A stretch of DNA of 20,136 nucleotides from Acanthamoeba lenticulata (Eukaryota > Discosea > Longamoebia > Acanthamoebidae), in NCBI GenBank assembly GCA_002179805.1, contig NAVB01000905.1, positions 1 to 20,136 on the forward strand, written 5' to 3'. A program made the translations under genes and the position numbers. Position 1 is the first letter of the stretch, and the number at the start of each line of letters is the position of its first letter. The notes under the pieces were generated by a model. That model worked only from the letters and a program-made list of their open reading frames with translations. It did not search any database and was not told the origin of the DNA. Shown here piece by piece: positions 18,497 to 20,136 of the stretch.

Positions 18497-20136
18497 ATGG
18501 CATCATGGTTCGGTGAGCGCTTCAACAGGCTCGCTTCGCGCCTCACGCGGCGTGTGGAGATTATTGAAAGCGATAGTGGAGAGCCCCCGATTGAAAATCT
18601 GGAAGCGGCGGGAGGAGCTCCTCTTCCAGATGAACCAGAGAGCGGAATGGATTCACTCCACACTGACAGCTTTAGTGATGGCGAGCCGGCCAGCAGTGAC
18701 GAGATCCCGTCCAGTTCGGTAGAACCCCCTTCTCTCGAGCCCACCGAGGAGCGGGGCCCTTCTGGCCAGCCACGCCGCCGCAAACGTCCGCACCCAGCCG
18801 CTGTGAATGACGACGCCTACTGTACGGAATTCCTCCCTCTCCCTCTCGCTCTCCCTCCTCCTCCGGTGAGCTTGGGGTGCACGGGAAGACAAGGGCAAAG
18901 AGGGGAGGGGGGAGGGAGGAGGAGCGCGTCTTTGTGCGGGAGGTTTCCTCTCCTCCCTTGCTCTTATCCGTCCACCATTCCTTAAAACCTGTTGCAACGA
19001 GTAGACCTCTTGTGAGACCTCTTCTGTACTGAAACGTCTGATGTTGGCGGCGCGTGGCAGTGCCATCGTCTAGCGCGGCGAAGCACTACCGCATGCTGTT
19101 CTCGGGCACCGAAGAAGAGGACGTTGACGAGCTGCCCGAGCTCGACCACTACTACCGCAACAAAGCCGGTAGGGACCCTTCCCTTCCCTTCCCTTCCCTT
19201 CCCTTCCCTTCCTCTCCTCCTTCTGCTGCTGCCGCTGGGCAAGTGATTAGTTTTTATTGTTATTTTTATAAAGAAGAATAGCAATAGAAACAAAAAAGAA
19301 TAGGATCAAGTGCCCCCCCCCATCCTGCCAGCATGCTGCTCCTCTTTCTGATCACCACCTGATTGGGTTGGTTTGGGTTGATTGGTTGGTTGGTTGGGAG
19401 GGGGCAGGACTAGGATCGTTGATCACGCTACACACGACGCCCCAGTTCAGGGAGAAGTGGCTCACATGGCAGGGCTTTAAGAAGACCTTCCCCTACTACG
19501 TGCCCATCTTCATGTGGTGCGTGCCCTCCCATCTCCCTACTTCTCTGTTCCTCGTCGTCATCGTCCGTAAGACTTACCGAACGCGTCTTCTTTTTCCTCT
19601 TTCTCCTCTCCCTTCAACCCTTCTTTCTTTCTTCATTAATTCATGGGTTGATTTTCTTTCGAAAAGGCTCCCGCGGTACGATTGGCGCAACGACTTTGTT
19701 TATGACGTTGCGGCAGGCGCCGCTGTGTCGGCCATGATCGTGCCGCACTCGCTTGCCATGGCCATCCTGGCGGGCCTGCCCCCCGTCTACGGCCTTTATT
19801 CCTCCTGGGTAGAGAAACGAGCCCTCCTCTCCGCCCTCTTTCTCCTTTTCTCCTTTGGTCTCTCGCTCTCCCCCCCCCCCTCTCCTTCAGGGCCTGACGT
19901 ACTGTTCTATCTCCACACGCACACCACACGCATGCCCTCTCTTTTTCGTTCTTCTTTCCCTCCCCACACAGATAACGGCGCTGGTGTACATGATGATGGG
20001 CAACAGCCGGCAGCTGTCTATCGGACCCGACGCCGTGTCGGCCATCCTGCTCACGCATTCATTCGAAAATTTCGAGGGCGATGTCGATGTAGTGGCCTTT
20101 GCTCACCTCTTCGCTCTCATTGTGCGGCTCGCCCCC
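18497..20136 (+). CDS. SulP-family sulfate/anion transporter, 3' end outside window
   Basis: Five exons are visible (18497-18821, 19061-19168, 19408-19516, 19667-19808, 19972-20136 and beyond), joined in phase by GT-AG introns. The start ATG opens a hydrophilic cytosolic N-terminus of about 160 residues, Ser/Glu-rich with a basic patch RRRKRPHP. After FPYYVPIFMWLPRYDW comes the SulP core: DFVYDVAAGAAVSAMIVPHS, then LAMAILAGLPPVYGLYSSW (the canonical PQSMAYA-LAGLPPxYGLY region), and ITALVYMMMGNSRQLSIGPD (the GTSRHLSVGP motif). SulP proteins move sulfate, bicarbonate or other anions through a 14-helix membrane domain and usually end in a STAS domain. The second half, including any STAS domain, lies outside the window. 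The site usually PQSMA reads PHSLA here. Substrate and membrane are not determinable. Confidence 0.94.
19176..19210 (+). repeat. (CCCTT)7 repeat in SulP intron
   Basis: Seven exact CCCTT units begin eight bases into the second SulP intron, downstream of the donor at 19169. It is a plain pentanucleotide microsatellite. Confidence 0.92.
19361..19398 (+). repeat. GGTT-rich tract in SulP intron
   Basis: A run of TTGGG, GGTTTGGG and GGTT units lies just upstream of the acceptor at 19406-19407. It resembles telomere-type G/T repeats only superficially, since the unit varies and the tract is short. Confidence 0.7.

Noticed and set aside
19361..19398. Telomere-like GGTT/TTGGG repeats
   Set aside because: Short, irregular and placed between two clear SulP exons, just before the acceptor; an intronic G/T tract is sufficient explanation.
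1..20136. Poly-C or poly-G runs as a strand-specific mark of introns
   Set aside because: Long C runs do occur in many introns, but in the minus-strand gene both C and G runs appear in the sense strand, so no consistent rule holds.

Overview
The window looks like nuclear DNA of a free-living amoebozoan. Acanthamoeba is the closest match I can name, by inference rather than by search. The reasons are the GC-rich, compact layout, the many short spliceosomal introns (about 60-340 nt, often with C- or T-rich tracts), the short spacers between genes, and eukaryote-only products (the Paf1-complex subunit CTR9, a PICOT-type glutaredoxin, an SLC25 carrier). Exon boundaries below were placed by eye from GT/AG sites, reading-frame phase and family conservation. 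There are no bacterial-style operons, RNA genes, CRISPR arrays or insertion sequences that I can see.

Layout. 1-2020 (+): the 3' part of a single-pass membrane protein with a Cys-rich, N-glycosylated ectodomain. 2021-2812: a long spacer with no convincing gene. 2813-3874 (+): an intronless SAM + PB1 adaptor. 4034-5865 (-): a PICOT/GLRX3-type monothiol glutaredoxin (Trx-Grx-Grx). 5991-10854 (+): the Paf1-complex TPR protein CTR9 in 12 exons, divergent from the glutaredoxin across 125 bp. 11046-11590 (+): cytosolic Cu/Zn superoxide dismutase. 11683-12015 (-): a doubtful small gene. 12080-13609 (+): an SLC25 carrier of the folate/FAD (SLC25A32-like) type. 13768-18274 (-): an RNA-repair-like locus. 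18497 to the window end (+): the 5' part of a SulP sulfate/anion transporter.

The most interesting region is 13768-18274 on the minus strand. Spliced by eye, it gives a Pol-beta-fold nucleotidyltransferase with its GS...DxD motif intact (exons from 18274 down to about 17058). This is followed by a complete T4 Rnl1-like RNA ligase fold (16859 down to 13768). The ligase has every structural block of the family, but the residues expected at four catalytic motifs are replaced: motif I Lys by Tyr, motif III Glu by Val, motif IV Glu by Ala, and the last motif V Lys by Met. The reading frame is kept across at least ten exons, so this looks like a maintained pseudoenzyme rather than a decayed gene. 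A canonical GTGAGT donor and CAG acceptor in matching phase would join the two parts into one protein of about 726 residues. Two introns in the ligase part appear to use GC-AG splicing.

The other genes are housekeeping functions (redox and iron-sulfur biology, transcription elongation, superoxide detoxification, metabolite and anion transport) with no evident shared pathway. Head-to-head pairs (glutaredoxin/CTR9, small gene/carrier, nucleotidyltransferase/SulP) sit on short spacers that probably hold both promoters.
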